This document shows positions 8,620 to 18,226 of a stretch of 64,000 nucleotides of DNA, piece after piece. The notes under the pieces are model-generated. The model searched no databases, was not told the DNA's origin, and worked only from the letters and a program-made list of their open reading frames with translations. The stretch is taken from assembly GCA_019739215.1 (NCBI GenBank), contig JAHHDR010000002.1:1-64000 (forward strand), written 5' to 3'. The DNA comes from Rhizobium sp. GTDB taxonomy: Bacteria; Pseudomonadota; Alphaproteobacteria; Rhizobiales; Rhizobiaceae. A program made the position numbers and the translations under genes. Each line of letters begins with the position of its first letter. The stretch's first letter is position 1.

Positions 8620-9037
8620 CGGACGACGTCAGGCGCTCTTCATCCGGCCACAATCCCACCAGGATCGAGAAATCTCCCACGCCATATGGAGGCAGCAATG
8701 AAACGGAAAGAATTGCAGGTCGGATGGAGTCCTACACCCACAGTTGAAATTAACCGATCGGCTTAAGCATGATCACCCAAAAACAGTCAGGCCGCGCTTT
8801 ATGAAGATTCTGCAACAGTATTGATCACGGCGAAATGTATATGCAAAAAAAATACGCATATTGAATGGCAAGTAGCCAAAAATGAGTGATTCAAAGATTA
8901 TTTTTTCGCCAATATTCTGACGAAGACTCAGATATGGGACAGTATGACAGTTCCGTGAAATTCCAATCCACCAAAGAGATGTTGACAAAGAGCATGCATT
9001 TGAACTTCCCTTAATAAAACGTTAAAGGAGAGCAACT
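8620..9037 (+). promoter_or_regulatory. AT-rich leader and promoter region of the cellulose operon
   Basis: This 418-base stretch separates the RTX gene from bcsA. It is markedly AT-rich from about 8770 on and contains TTGACA at 8982-8987 without a convincing -10 box at the usual distance. A run of eight A lies near 8845. AAAGGAG at 9024-9030 is the bcsA ribosome-binding site. Apart from a 22-codon ORF with a strong ribosome-binding site (8698-8766), I see no gene. Transcription of the whole bcs operon presumably starts here. Confidence 0.5.
8698..8766 (+). CDS. Possible 22-residue leader ORF upstream of bcsA
   Basis: An ATG at 8698 is preceded by GGAGG with a five-base gap, a near-ideal ribosome-binding site. 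It opens 22 codons encoding a basic, tryptophan-containing peptide that ends in TAA. It lies in the long leader between the RTX gene and the cellulose operon. It could be a leader peptide or small protein; nothing beyond the ribosome-binding site supports translation. Confidence 0.3.
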   Translation: MKRKELQVGWSPTPTVEINRSA

Positions 9038-11269
9038 TTGCTGCGTTCAATCTCTCTATTCATCTGGCTATGCTCGAGTGTTGCTATTCTGGCGCTCGTC
9101 ATGCAGCCCGTCGGTGCCGATATCCAGCTTATCGTTTCGGCTTTGACAATCGCGTTTCTGTTCGTACTGACGCGACTGGATATCAAGGGGCCATGGCGCT
9201 ATGTCGCGCTGGCAACGGCCAGTATTGTCGTGCTCCGCTATGCCTATTGGCGGACGACGAATACCCTTCCGCCGTTGTCTGATCTTGCGTCCTTCATTCC
9301 CGGCGTCCTTCTCTACGTCGCCGAGATGTTCTGCATTTTCATGTTCATCGTCAGTGTCTTCGTCGTATCCGACCCGATCAGCCGCAAGCCGGCGCGCAAG
9401 CTGGAGGATGGCGAACTTCCGAGCGTCGATGTCTTCGTGCCGTCCTATAACGAGAGCGCGGAAATACTGTCGCTGACCCTGTCCGCCGCCATGCAACTGG
9501 ACTATCCGCGTGAGAAGTTCAGCGTCTACCTGCTCGATGACGGCGCGACCGACGAGAAGCGCAACCATCCCGACCCGGATGCCGCCGCCACTGCGGAACG
9601 GCGAGGCGCGGAACTCAGTGCGCTTTGCGCCGATCTGGGCGTGATCTACCTGACGCGTCCGGAAAACGTCCACGCCAAGGCCGGCAACCTGAATTCAGGA
9701 CTTGTCCGCTCCTCTGGCGACCTCGTCGTCGTGTTCGATGCCGACCATGCGCCCGAGCGCTGCTTCCTGCGCGAGACGGTGGGCTACTTCGCCGATGATC
9801 CGAACCTCTTCCTGGTCCAGACGCCGCACTTCTTCTCCAATCCGGATCCCGTCGAGCGCAACCTTGCGACCTACACCCGCATGCCGGCCGAAAACGAGAT
9901 GTTCTATTCGATGATCCAGAAGGGTCTCGATCGCTGGAATGCGGCATTCTTCTGCGGTTCGGCCGCAGTTCTACGGCGCGAGGCGCTCGAGCAGGTCGGC
10001 GGCTTTTCGGGCATCACCATCACCGAGGACTGCGAGACCGCGCTCGAACTGCATGCCCGCGGCTGGAACAGCGTCTATGTCGACAAGCCGATGATCGCCG
10101 GCCTCCAGCCGGAGAGCTTTTCGAGCTTCGTGGGCCAGCGCTCGCGCTGGTGCCGAGGCATGGTGCAGATCCTTCTGCTGAAGAACCCGCTTTTCAAGCA
10201 GGGCCTCACGCTGCCGCAGCGCATCAGCTACATGTCGAGTTGCTTCTTCTGGATGTTCCCCCTCGTGCGCATGTCCTTCCTGGTGGCGCCGGCGCTGTTC
10301 ATCCTGTTCGACCTGAAGATCTTCAACGCCTCGGCCGAAGACTTCCTCGCCTATTCGGTGACCTACTTGGTCTCAAGCGAAATCCTGCGCAACTACCTCT
10401 ACGGCAAGGTTCGCTGGCCGCTGATCTCCGAACTCTACGAATATGTGCTTTCGATCTTCCTGTTCCGGGCGATCATCAGCGTGCTGATCAACCCGCGCAA
10501 GCCCACCTTCAATGTCACCGACAAGGGCGTGTCGATGACGGAGCGCCAGCTCTCGAACCTGGCATGGCCGTTCTTCGCCGTTTTCGGCGCGCTTGCGGTG
10601 GTGCTCTACGTCGCGATCTACCGCTACCAGACCGAACCGGCGCTGGGTGATCTCATCATCATCACCGGCATGTGGAACCTCGTGAACCTGATCATCGCCG
10701 GTGCTGCGCTCGGTATCGTGACGGAGCAGCCGAGCGACGTCCAGGGCGTCAGCCTGCCGACGGCGAAGGCCGCCGAGATCGAGATCGGCGACCGCGTCAT
10801 CCCCGTAACCGTTCACCAGATCTCCGCCCACAAGGCTCTGGTGGAAGTTCGGCGCGGCACGGCCTCGAGCCTGCGCAAGGGCGATTACGGTCGTCTGGTC
10901 GTGTCGAACCCGGCCTCGCCGCTGCTGCTGCCGCACATTCCGATGTTCATCGGCAAGGCGGCCGATCTCGATCAGCGCCGGTTTGTCCTCGACCTCGATG
11001 CCGAGCCCCAGCACTTCCCTGCGATTTCAAGCCTCATGCTCAGCGACATGGACTTGCCGCGCAAGCACCGCGCCAGGCGCCAGCATCGTCGCCTGTTCTT
11101 CGCGGAACTGCTGATCCTGCTCAAATGGGCCGTCACCTGCCCCTTCACCGCGCTGATGACCGCAATTTCCGGCCGGCCGGAACGTCCCGAGCGGGGCCGC
11201 GGATCGGTTGCCGAAACTCCGACCTCCACTCCCAAGGCGCTTCAGATCGCCCATCAGAAACAGGATTGA
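9038..11269 (+). CDS. bcsA: Cellulose synthase catalytic subunit BcsA
   Basis: This 743-residue inner-membrane GT2 enzyme polymerises UDP-glucose into beta-1,4-glucan and moves the chain through its own channel. Catalytic motifs are all present: DDG (Asp167-168), DADH (Asp234, Asp236), TED (329-331) and QRSRW (367-371). Membrane helices flank the GT domain on both sides. The TTG start at 9038 is supported by AAAGGAG at 9024-9030. The C-terminal part corresponds to the PilZ region, but the c-di-GMP RxxxR motif is not recognisable: the segment after the last helix reads TEQPSDVQGVSLP. The following D/NxSxxG motif is also degenerate (QISAHKA). It is first gene of bcsA-bcsB-bcsZ-TPR, four bases before bcsB. 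Confidence 0.96.
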   Translation: MLRSISLFIWLCSSVAILALVMQPVGADIQLIVSALTIAFLFVLTRLDIKGPWRYVALATASIVVLRYAYWRTTNTLPPLSDLASFIPGVLLYVAEMFCIFMFIVSVFVVSDPISRKPARKLEDGELPSVDVFVPSYNESAEILSLTLSAAMQLDYPREKFSVYLLDDGATDEKRNHPDPDAAATAERRGAELSALCADLGVIYLTRPENVHAKAGNLNSGLVRSSGDLVVVFDADHAPERCFLRETVGYFADDPNLFLVQTPHFFSNPDPVERNLATYTRMPAENEMFYSMIQKGLDRWNAAFFCGSAAVLRREALEQVGGFSGITITEDCETALELHARGWNSVYVDKPMIAGLQPESFSSFVGQRSRWCRGMVQILLLKNPLFKQGLTLPQRISYMSSCFFWMFPLVRMSFLVAPALFILFDLKIFNASAEDFLAYSVTYLVSSEILRNYLYGKVRWPLISELYEYVLSIFLFRAIISVLINPRKPTFNVTDKGVSMTERQLSNLAWPFFAVFGALAVVLYVAIYRYQTEPALGDLIIITGMWNLVNLIIAGAALGIVTEQPSDVQGVSLPTAKAAEIEIGDRVIPVTVHQISAHKALVEVRRGTASSLRKGDYGRLVVSNPASPLLLPHIPMFIGKAADLDQRRFVLDLDAEPQHFPAISSLMLSDMDLPRKHRARRQHRRLFFAELLILLKWAVTCPFTALMTAISGRPERPERGRGSVAETPTSTPKALQIAHQKQD

Positions 11270-11273
11270 ACCC

Positions 11274-13634
11274 ATGACCGGAAAGATCCTCATCGCTTCC
11301 GTCCTTGCCACCAGCCTTGCGGTTCTGTCGTCCGCAACCAGCGCGGCGGCGAGCGACGCCCAGCCTTTCACCTTCGCCAAGCCGGTGGCTGTCGAACAGA
11401 CCGCGACATCAGTCACGCAGGGCGACCTGCGGAAGATTGCCGCGAGCCAGTTCGACCTGTTCTTCGGCGGCGAATTCGCCAGCAGGACCTTCTCCTTCTT
11501 CGCGCTGCCCAACGAGTTGAGCGACGATACGAAGCTGGTCCTCACGATGCAGACCGCCATTTCGGTGGCACCCGAGGAGTCGCTGCTCGTCGTCAAGGTC
11601 AACGGCGCCGAAGTCGGTACTGCCAAGCTCGCCGCCGGCAACCCGCGTCGCCTCGAATTCTCGGTGCCGGCGGCTGTTATCCAGCCAGGCTACAATGCCG
11701 TCACCATCACCGCCAACCAGCGTCACCGCGTGGATTGCAGCATCGATGCGACCTACGAGCTCTGGACCAAGATCGATCCCGAACGGAGCGGCTTCGTGTT
11801 CGCCGGCAGCCAGAGGCCGGGACTGACGATCGTAGACCTGTTGTCGCTGTCGGGGACACATGACGGCAAGACAGCCATGCGCATCGTCGTGCCGCCTGGC
11901 ATGCAGAGCGCGGAATATGACCGGGCGCTGAAGGTGGTGCAGGCGCTGACCATCCTGGGCAACTTCGATCATCCCACGGTGGAATTCGCCGCCCAGCCGG
12001 GCACCGGCCCGGGCATCGACATTCATGTCGGCACCAAGGCACAGCTCGGCGAAACGCTCGGCGCAGACCACCGGGCGCTGCTGTCCGCCGAACAACTCGT
12101 TGTCGAGGCCGCAGGCGGCGACCGCCGCCGCCTGATCCTCTCGGGCAACAGCGCCGAGGAACTCGACAACCAGGTGGACCAGCTTCTGTCGCTTGCCGCG
12201 ACGGATCGCCCTGTCGGAACGCCCGAGGGACTGAGCGCGCTGGTCAATCTCAAGGGCCGCACCATGGCCCCCGGCCAGAAGACCGCGCTCAGGGAGCTCG
12301 GGTTCCAGGGATCGCGCTTCGCCGGACGCTACTCCGTCTCGCAGGTGAATTTCACCATGCCGTCGGATTTCTATCCCGGCGACTACGGCAGCATGAGCTT
12401 CTATCTCAGCGCGCTCTATGTCGGCGGGCTCGCGCCGGGCGCGGAACTGGTGGTGAAGGCCAATGACAAGGTCGTTGCCAGCATCCCGCTCAATTCGACC
12501 CGTGCGGGCGAGATCCGCGACCAGCGCCTGCCGATCCCGTTCAGCGTGCTGCGGCCCGGCCAGAACACCTTCCGCATCGAGGCGCGGCTTCCGACGCGGC
12601 AGGATGTCACCTGCGAGTCGGTCGCCAAGGCGTCTTCGACGGTGCGGCTGGCGATCAATGAAGGCTCCTACTTCGATGTCGAGAACTATGCCCGCGTCGG
12701 GCGGTATCCCGACCTGGCGGGCCTGTCCTCGGGCTTCACGCTGAACAAGGCGGTCGATGGCAACAGGTCGACCTATCTCTTCGTCCCCCAGGGCGATCCC
12801 CAGGGCATGAATGCCGCGGCCACGTTCGTGGCAAAGATGGCCTATGCCGCGCGGCAGATCCAGAAGGTCGAGTTCACCTCGATCCTGCCGGTCGGCGAGG
12901 ATGCAAGCCTCATCGCCTTCGGCAGCTACAACAACCTGCCCTCGGAACTGACCGGGCGGATGAATCTGGATTTCGTCAACCTCGAGACGGCGGCGAAGGC
13001 TTCGCCCTTCGAGGTGGCCAGCCTTAACGTCATGCCGATCGACACCCAGCTGGACGCCGGCCCGCGCGACGTTGCCACCATCATGGAAGGGGCTGCGAAC
13101 CTTTCGGATTACACGTCCGCGTTTCTCAGCGAGCCCTTCGAAGAGACCGGTGCTCTGCTGAACCGGGCAAAGACGGGAATTGCCGGGCAGTTGTCGCGGC
13201 TCAACCTGAAATACCTTCCGGCCCTGCTTGGCGACGAGCGTCGGGAGATCTATTCGCCGGATGCGCAGGCCGCAGTTGTCATGGCTCAGCAAAGCACCTC
13301 GACCGGCAATGTCTGGACCGTGATTGCAGCCCGCAACGCCAATGCGATCGCCACGCAGACCGAGGTGCTTACCGACCGGAATGTCTGGAACAGGCTCGGC
13401 GGGTCGGTGCAGAGCTTCTCCGAGACCGGGCAGGTGATCGACCAGAGGTTCAGCAAGGACGAGCATCTGTTCCAGACCCAGCCGCTGACCTTCTCCAACG
13501 CCCGCCTGGTCGCGGCCGGCTGGCTCGCCAACAATGCTGAAATCTATGTCGGCGCGCTGCTTTCGGCGGCGATCCTGCTCGGACTCGGCACGTTCATGGT
13601 CCTGGTGACCGGACGCAGGCACGATCATGGCTAA
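11274..13634 (+). CDS. bcsB: Cellulose synthase periplasmic subunit BcsB
   Basis: This 786-residue protein has an N-terminal signal peptide ending near ATSAAASDA. It has two repeated carbohydrate-binding/flavodoxin-like halves, seen in the paired phrases QFDLFFGGEFASRTFSF and NFTMPSDFYPGDYGSMSF and in GYNAVTI/GQNTFRI. A single C-terminal membrane anchor (about residues 753-775) is followed by a short basic tail. BcsB guides the nascent glucan across the periplasm and its C-terminal helix holds BcsA in an active form. ATG 11274 lies four bases after the bcsA stop, and the end overlaps bcsZ by eight bases. The length fits the family. Confidence 0.95.
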   Translation: MTGKILIASVLATSLAVLSSATSAAASDAQPFTFAKPVAVEQTATSVTQGDLRKIAASQFDLFFGGEFASRTFSFFALPNELSDDTKLVLTMQTAISVAPEESLLVVKVNGAEVGTAKLAAGNPRRLEFSVPAAVIQPGYNAVTITANQRHRVDCSIDATYELWTKIDPERSGFVFAGSQRPGLTIVDLLSLSGTHDGKTAMRIVVPPGMQSAEYDRALKVVQALTILGNFDHPTVEFAAQPGTGPGIDIHVGTKAQLGETLGADHRALLSAEQLVVEAAGGDRRRLILSGNSAEELDNQVDQLLSLAATDRPVGTPEGLSALVNLKGRTMAPGQKTALRELGFQGSRFAGRYSVSQVNFTMPSDFYPGDYGSMSFYLSALYVGGLAPGAELVVKANDKVVASIPLNSTRAGEIRDQRLPIPFSVLRPGQNTFRIEARLPTRQDVTCESVAKASSTVRLAINEGSYFDVENYARVGRYPDLAGLSSGFTLNKAVDGNRSTYLFVPQGDPQGMNAAATFVAKMAYAARQIQKVEFTSILPVGEDASLIAFGSYNNLPSELTGRMNLDFVNLETAAKASPFEVASLNVMPIDTQLDAGPRDVATIMEGAANLSDYTSAFLSEPFEETGALLNRAKTGIAGQLSRLNLKYLPALLGDERREIYSPDAQAAVVMAQQSTSTGNVWTVIAARNANAIATQTEVLTDRNVWNRLGGSVQSFSETGQVIDQRFSKDEHLFQTQPLTFSNARLVAAGWLANNAEIYVGALLSAAILLGLGTFMVLVTGRRHDHG

Positions 13635-14724
13635 GCTTCTCGTCGCCGCCTTGCTCGCTTTCGCACTGCTGCCAGTGCATGCCGTCCGGCCTGGTCTCGC
13701 GGAAACGCGGGAATCCACGATGACGTTTTCCCCGGAAGACTACATCACCGGCGCATGGCTGCTCTACAAGTCCGTGTTCGTGAAGGACGGGCGGGTGATG
13801 GACCCGTCCAACGGCAACATCTCCCACAGCGAGGGCCAGGGCTATGCCATGCTCCTTGCGGTGGCCGCGGACGACAAAGCGAGCTTCAAGGACATCTGGG
13901 ACTGGACCAGGCAGGAACTCTACGTGCGCGGCGACGAACTCGCCGCGTGGAAGTGGGACCCTGCTGCCGAAAACCATGTCGTCGACAGCAACAATGCGTC
14001 CGATGGCGACCTGCTTATAGCCTGGGCGCTGATGCGTGCGGCAGAGAAATGGAAGGTTGACGACTATCGGCAGCGGGCAAAGCGTATCGCCGACGAGATC
14101 GCCGATCTCGTTGTCGTCGAGGATCGGCAGCACGGCACGATCCTGCTGCCGGCGGCCATCGGATTTGCCGGCGCCGACCAGCCCGACGGACCGATCGTCA
14201 ACCTGTCCTACTGGATCTTTCCGGCGCTTGGCGAACTCAAGCGGCTCGACAGCAAGCTGCCGACCGAAAAGCTGCTCGAAAGCGGGCGCAAGCTGCTTCG
14301 GCAGGCGCGGTTCGGCCCGAGCGGCATGCCCTCGGACTGGCTGTCGCTCGCCGACAAGGATGCCAGGCCGGCGGCGCGGTTCGCTCCGAACTTCGGCTAC
14401 GAGGCTGTCCGGCTGCCGCTCTATGCGGCCTGGGCCGGTCCCGAGGATGCTGCCCTTCTGGCACGGGTCCACGAACGCTGGAACCGTGACGGCAGGAACT
14501 TAGTCCAGGTGATCGAACTCGCCACCTCGGCCTCGCTCGTGGCCATGCCGGATCCCGGTTACCAAGCCATCGCCGAACTCCTGTCCTGCAGCCTGGGAAA
14601 ACCAGGCGATCCCACCATCTTCACCGGCTTCGAGCCAACCGAATATTACCCTTCAACTCTTCATCTCATGAGTGTTGTCGCGATCTCAGAGAGGTATCCG
14701 CAATGTCTGCCAAATCTAAACTGA
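13627..14724 (+). CDS. bcsZ: Cellulose-operon endoglucanase, GH8 family (BcsZ/CelC)
   Basis: This 365-residue periplasmic GH8 endo-beta-1,4-glucanase trims or edits cellulose during synthesis. It has a signal peptide (about residues 1-26, ending PGLAE). The general acid is Glu69 in HSEGQGYAM, and the aspartates of DSNNASDGDLL (Asp120, 126, 128) are the family's substrate-binding and base region. The start overlaps bcsB by eight bases, a sign of translational coupling. In rhizobia the equivalent gene (celC) controls fibril length and is needed for normal biofilm and root attachment. That role is carried over from the family. Confidence 0.93.
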   Translation: MAKLLVAALLAFALLPVHAVRPGLAETRESTMTFSPEDYITGAWLLYKSVFVKDGRVMDPSNGNISHSEGQGYAMLLAVAADDKASFKDIWDWTRQELYVRGDELAAWKWDPAAENHVVDSNNASDGDLLIAWALMRAAEKWKVDDYRQRAKRIADEIADLVVVEDRQHGTILLPAAIGFAGADQPDGPIVNLSYWIFPALGELKRLDSKLPTEKLLESGRKLLRQARFGPSGMPSDWLSLADKDARPAARFAPNFGYEAVRLPLYAAWAGPEDAALLARVHERWNRDGRNLVQVIELATSASLVAMPDPGYQAIAELLSCSLGKPGDPTIFTGFEPTEYYPSTLHLMSVVAISERYPQCLPNLN

Positions 14725-16475
14725 CCCTTGCCCTGCTGGCTGCCACGGCCCTGCTGACCTTCAACCCCGGCATCGTTCCGCGCCTGCTGAGCGGCGAGCA
14801 GGTGAGGGCCGACGAGATTCTCATCGACCAGAAGCTGGCGAACGACCTCGACGCGCTGACCGGCGAAAGCAGCCTGCCGGGTGTCGAGACCAACGGTGTC
14901 AACGCCGCGCTCGCTCCCGCCAGCCAGGATGCAGGCGTCCTGCAGAACCAGGTCGCCTACAAGGACGCGGCGCCGGGCGACAATCCCTTCCAGGCCGTGA
15001 CAGTCAATACCGAGACGATCGAGGCGGCCTCGTTCCAGAGCACCACGCCCGCGCTGGACGCCGCTACCTCCACGGCAACCGCCAATCCGTTCGTCGACAA
15101 GTCCTCCGTCGACATGCCGAAGCCCAAGCCGTTCTCGAGGCAGGTCGATGACAGCGCGCTGCGCTACTATGCGACCAACAAGGACCTGAAGCGGCTCGGT
15201 GCGGAACTGCGACGCCTCAAGTCGCTCTATCCCGACTGGGAGCCGCCGAAGGACCTGTTCTCCCCGGCCACCAACATCAGCGAACAACCGCTGTGGGAAA
15301 TCTACAAGTCGGGCGACTTTGCAAAAGTCCGGGCCCAGATCGCCCTGATCCAGAGCACCAATCCCAAATGGGTTCCGTCTGAAGACCTGCTGGCGAAGCT
15401 GCAGGCTGGCGAGACGCGGGCGCTGGTCAACCGCGCCTTCGCGCAGGGACGCTGGCAACAGGTCATCGGCACCGCGCAGGCCAATCCTTCCATCCTGGTC
15501 TGCGACGAGATGCAGGTCTTGTGGAACGTCGCGGAAGCTTTCGCCCAGACCCGCAACTACGCCCAGTCCTTCGATCTCTACAAATACGTGCTTTCGACCT
15601 GCGACGATCCGCAATTGCGGCTTGCGACGGTGCAGAAGGCCTCGCTGCTGCTGCCTTCGAAGGGCACGTCGTCGCTCATCGCCCTTGGCCGCACCAATGC
15701 CGATGGCACGATGGAATTCGAGAATGTCGGGTTCGACGGCCTGCGCCGGCAGCTCGGCGATTACATCCAACACGGCAATTTCGACTCCACGCCGTCTGAC
15801 GAGGACCTGCGTCGTTTCGTGGACTTCGTGCAGCGCACGGGGTCCGGGCCGGATGCCTCCCTGATCGGCTGGTACTTCTATGCCCAGGAAGACTGGAAGA
15901 TGGCCAATTCGTGGTTCATTGAAGCCGCCAAATTCGAGCGGTCGCCCAAGCATATCGAAGGCGTCATCCTGACGCTCAGGAACATGGAGCAGGCGGGGCA
16001 GGCGCTGAAGGTGGCGCGGCGCTTCCTCAAGGCCTCGCCCGAAATCACCGACCAGTATATCGAGATCGTGTCGAGCGAGCTGACGGTCGAGGGCTCCGAG
16101 ATGGAGTTCAAGGAAAAGGAACTCGCCGAATTCGAGAAGACGGTCAAAGTCCGCGAGTCCGCGCTGGGCGGGCAGGCACTGGGCTGGAAATATCTCGGTG
16201 AAGGAGAAAAGACCAAGGCTGAGGAGTGGTTCAAGGAATCGGTTTCCTGGAAGCCGACCGAGGGCGGAGTGATCGGCCTGGCCGTGCTCGCTTCGCGGGC
16301 CAAGAACTACAAGGCGCTGAACGCGCTGAAGGCCCAGTATGGCAAGGACTACGCGGCCCTGTCGGAGTTCAAGGTCTACACCAAGTCCAACCGGGTAAAG
16401 CGCAAGAAGCAGACGGCGGAAAAGGCCCCGGTCAAGAAGAAGCGGCGGCTGACGCTGTTCTCGCGGGAGAGCTGA
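14703..16475 (+). CDS. Secreted TPR-like protein of the cellulose operon
   Basis: This 590-residue protein has an N-terminal signal or anchor sequence (about 8-32), a low-complexity Ala/Thr/Asp linker to about 140, and helical tetratricopeptide-type repeats from about 150 to 560. The C-terminus is strongly basic (VKKKRRL). Pairs such as AEWFKESVSWKP and NSWFIEAAKFERSP are typical TPR helices. It occupies the place of BcsC/BcsK-type proteins but has no C-terminal beta-barrel domain, so export through the outer membrane must use something else. It begins 22 bases inside bcsZ, so it belongs to the operon, and is followed by a hairpin. The function is inferred as a periplasmic scaffold. Confidence 0.75.
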   Translation: MSAKSKLTLALLAATALLTFNPGIVPRLLSGEQVRADEILIDQKLANDLDALTGESSLPGVETNGVNAALAPASQDAGVLQNQVAYKDAAPGDNPFQAVTVNTETIEAASFQSTTPALDAATSTATANPFVDKSSVDMPKPKPFSRQVDDSALRYYATNKDLKRLGAELRRLKSLYPDWEPPKDLFSPATNISEQPLWEIYKSGDFAKVRAQIALIQSTNPKWVPSEDLLAKLQAGETRALVNRAFAQGRWQQVIGTAQANPSILVCDEMQVLWNVAEAFAQTRNYAQSFDLYKYVLSTCDDPQLRLATVQKASLLLPSKGTSSLIALGRTNADGTMEFENVGFDGLRRQLGDYIQHGNFDSTPSDEDLRRFVDFVQRTGSGPDASLIGWYFYAQEDWKMANSWFIEAAKFERSPKHIEGVILTLRNMEQAGQALKVARRFLKASPEITDQYIEIVSSELTVEGSEMEFKEKELAEFEKTVKVRESALGGQALGWKYLGEGEKTKAEEWFKESVSWKPTEGGVIGLAVLASRAKNYKALNALKAQYGKDYAALSEFKVYTKSNRVKRKKQTAEKAPVKKKRRLTLFSRES

Positions 16476-16487
16476 GGCGACACCGGC

Positions 16488-16512
16488 GGAGGGCTGTGTT
16501 CAGCAGCCCTCC
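16488..16512 (+). terminator. Hairpin after the cellulose operon
   Basis: GGAGGGCTG and CAGCCCTCC form a perfect 9-bp stem with a 7-base loop, 13 bases after the last bcs-operon stop. No U-run follows, so it may be a weak or Rho-assisted terminator, or it may protect the transcript end. Confidence 0.5.
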
Positions 16513-16541
16513 CTTCGAACGGCAAATGTAGAGAGTCGACC

Positions 16542-18189
16542 GTGACCGTATATATCACCGAGAATCAGGACACGACCTATTTCGCCTCCCTGAGCGGCGA
16601 GGAATGGATCGTCGAGACCGGCATCACCATCGCCGCGCAGGGCGCGGCCCTGGACGCCAGCGGGCCGGGCACCGGCCAGAACTTCATCGTCTAGGGAAGC
16701 CTCGTCAGCGAGGATGGTCCGTTCTTCCGCATCGGCCAGACCGGCCTTGCGGACGCCTCCAGCACGATCCGGTTCGACTACCTTTGCTCCACCAGCAGCA
16801 ACGGGCTCGGATTCGAGGCGCTGAGCGGCGGGCTGGACATGCTCAACATCGGCACGCTCGCGAGCCGGCTCGCCCTGTTCACGCTATCGGGGTCCGGCCA
16901 CAGCCTCGAGAACAACGGAACGCTGGAATCGACGGAAGGCGGGGCCTTTGTCGTTGCCGGCAATGGCTTCAGCCTCGAAAACAACGTCGGCACCATCAAG
17001 GCCGGTGGCACCATCGTGTCCGTCATCGGCGATGATGCCGACATCCGCAACAATGCGGAAATGATCTCGAGCGGCGGGGGGCGGCATTCATATCGAGGGG
17101 GCGGGCTCGAGTATCCAGAACAACAAAATCATCGCCGCTCAGTCGGATGTGATCGTGGTTGTCGGCGATGGTGCCGACATCACCAACAATGACGAGATCA
17201 CCAGCGTCGTCGGCGACGGGGTCCGCGTGGAAGGGGCCGGGCTGCGCTTCGAGAACAACGGCACCATTGTCGCCGGCGGAGACGGGCTGGCGATCGCAGG
17301 CGATGGCTATGACGTCGTCAACCACAAGCAGATCAAGGCTGCCGGTGTCGGCTTGCTGCTCGACGGCGACGGAACAGTGCTGACGCAGAACGTGATCACG
17401 GGCAAGGTTGCGGTGATGGTCGAATCCGGCATGGCGATCATCGAGAACAACAACCTGCTGCGATCGACCTCCAAGGCGCTCGCGACGGTCATCGGCAGCG
17501 ACGAGGGGCTGCAATTCATAAATACGTCCGCCGTGCGCTCGAATTCCGGAATCGCAATCCAGGGCGACGCGGGCTCCGATGTCATCGACAATCGCGGATG
17601 GCTGGAAGGCGACGTTCGGCTGGGCGGTGGTGACGATACGTTCCTGGGTTCGACGGGTGGTGTCTCGGGGGTGATCCGAGGCGGCGGTGGCGACGACCTT
17701 TACGTTATCAACAGCTCGCTGCAGGTGAAGGAGACAGCAGCAGGCGGCATAGACACCGTTCACAGCACTGACTCCTACCGGCTGAAGAAGAATTTCGAAA
17801 ACCTCACCCTACTCGGCGAGGACCCGATGACGGCCAAGGGCAATGGACTGGACAACGTCCTGGTCGGCAACATTGGCAACAACCGGCTTGCGGGCGGCAG
17901 GGGCAACGACACGCTCGACGGCGGGGCGGGAAACGACCGCCTCACCGGCAATGCGGGCCGGGATGTCTTCGTCTTCGCCCCTGGATCCGGCACCGATCGC
18001 ATTATGGACTTTGACGATGGCCGCGACAGGATCTCGCTGGCGGCCTTCGAGGACATCGAGACCATGGGCGATGTCAGGGATCACATGGTCGTCGGGCGGA
18101 GAAACGCTGTCATCGAGATCGGCGAAGACCGACTGGTGATCGTCGGCGGGGCGGACATCCACTTCAGGGCGGACGACTTCCTGTTTTGA
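16542..18189 (+). pseudogene. Beta-helix/RTX secreted protein, nonsense and frameshift
   Basis: Corrected, the gene encodes about 548 residues from GTG 16542. Most of it is a run of about 20-residue repeats of the form NNGTI...GDG..., typical of a right-handed parallel beta-helix. RTX nonapeptides (GGRGNDTLDGGAGNDRL) and a type I secretion-like C-terminus ending DDFLF follow. Two lesions break it. TAG at 16692-16694 falls where CAG would give FIVQGSL. An extra G in the G6 run at 17076-17081 shifts frame; with five G it reads GGIHIEGAG and continues to the end. It lies directly after the cellulose operon and pairs with the Calx-beta/RTX gene before it. Both look like matrix proteins exported by a type I system not encoded here. 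Confidence 0.8.
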
Positions 18190-18226
18190 GCCATCCGCGC
18201 TCGTGGGTGGGCGGGGCTAGTTGGCG

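Noticed and set aside
11409..13718. 769-codon minus-strand ORF opposite bcsB
   Set aside because: It mirrors the coding frame of bcsB, whose protein is a clear family member; high GC with strong third-position bias makes long antisense frames. It has no ribosome-binding site and no recognisable domain.
16542..18189. Repeats of the beta-helix gene as a CRISPR or satellite array
   Set aside because: The repeats are protein-level, about 20 residues and degenerate at DNA level, with no constant spacer pattern.
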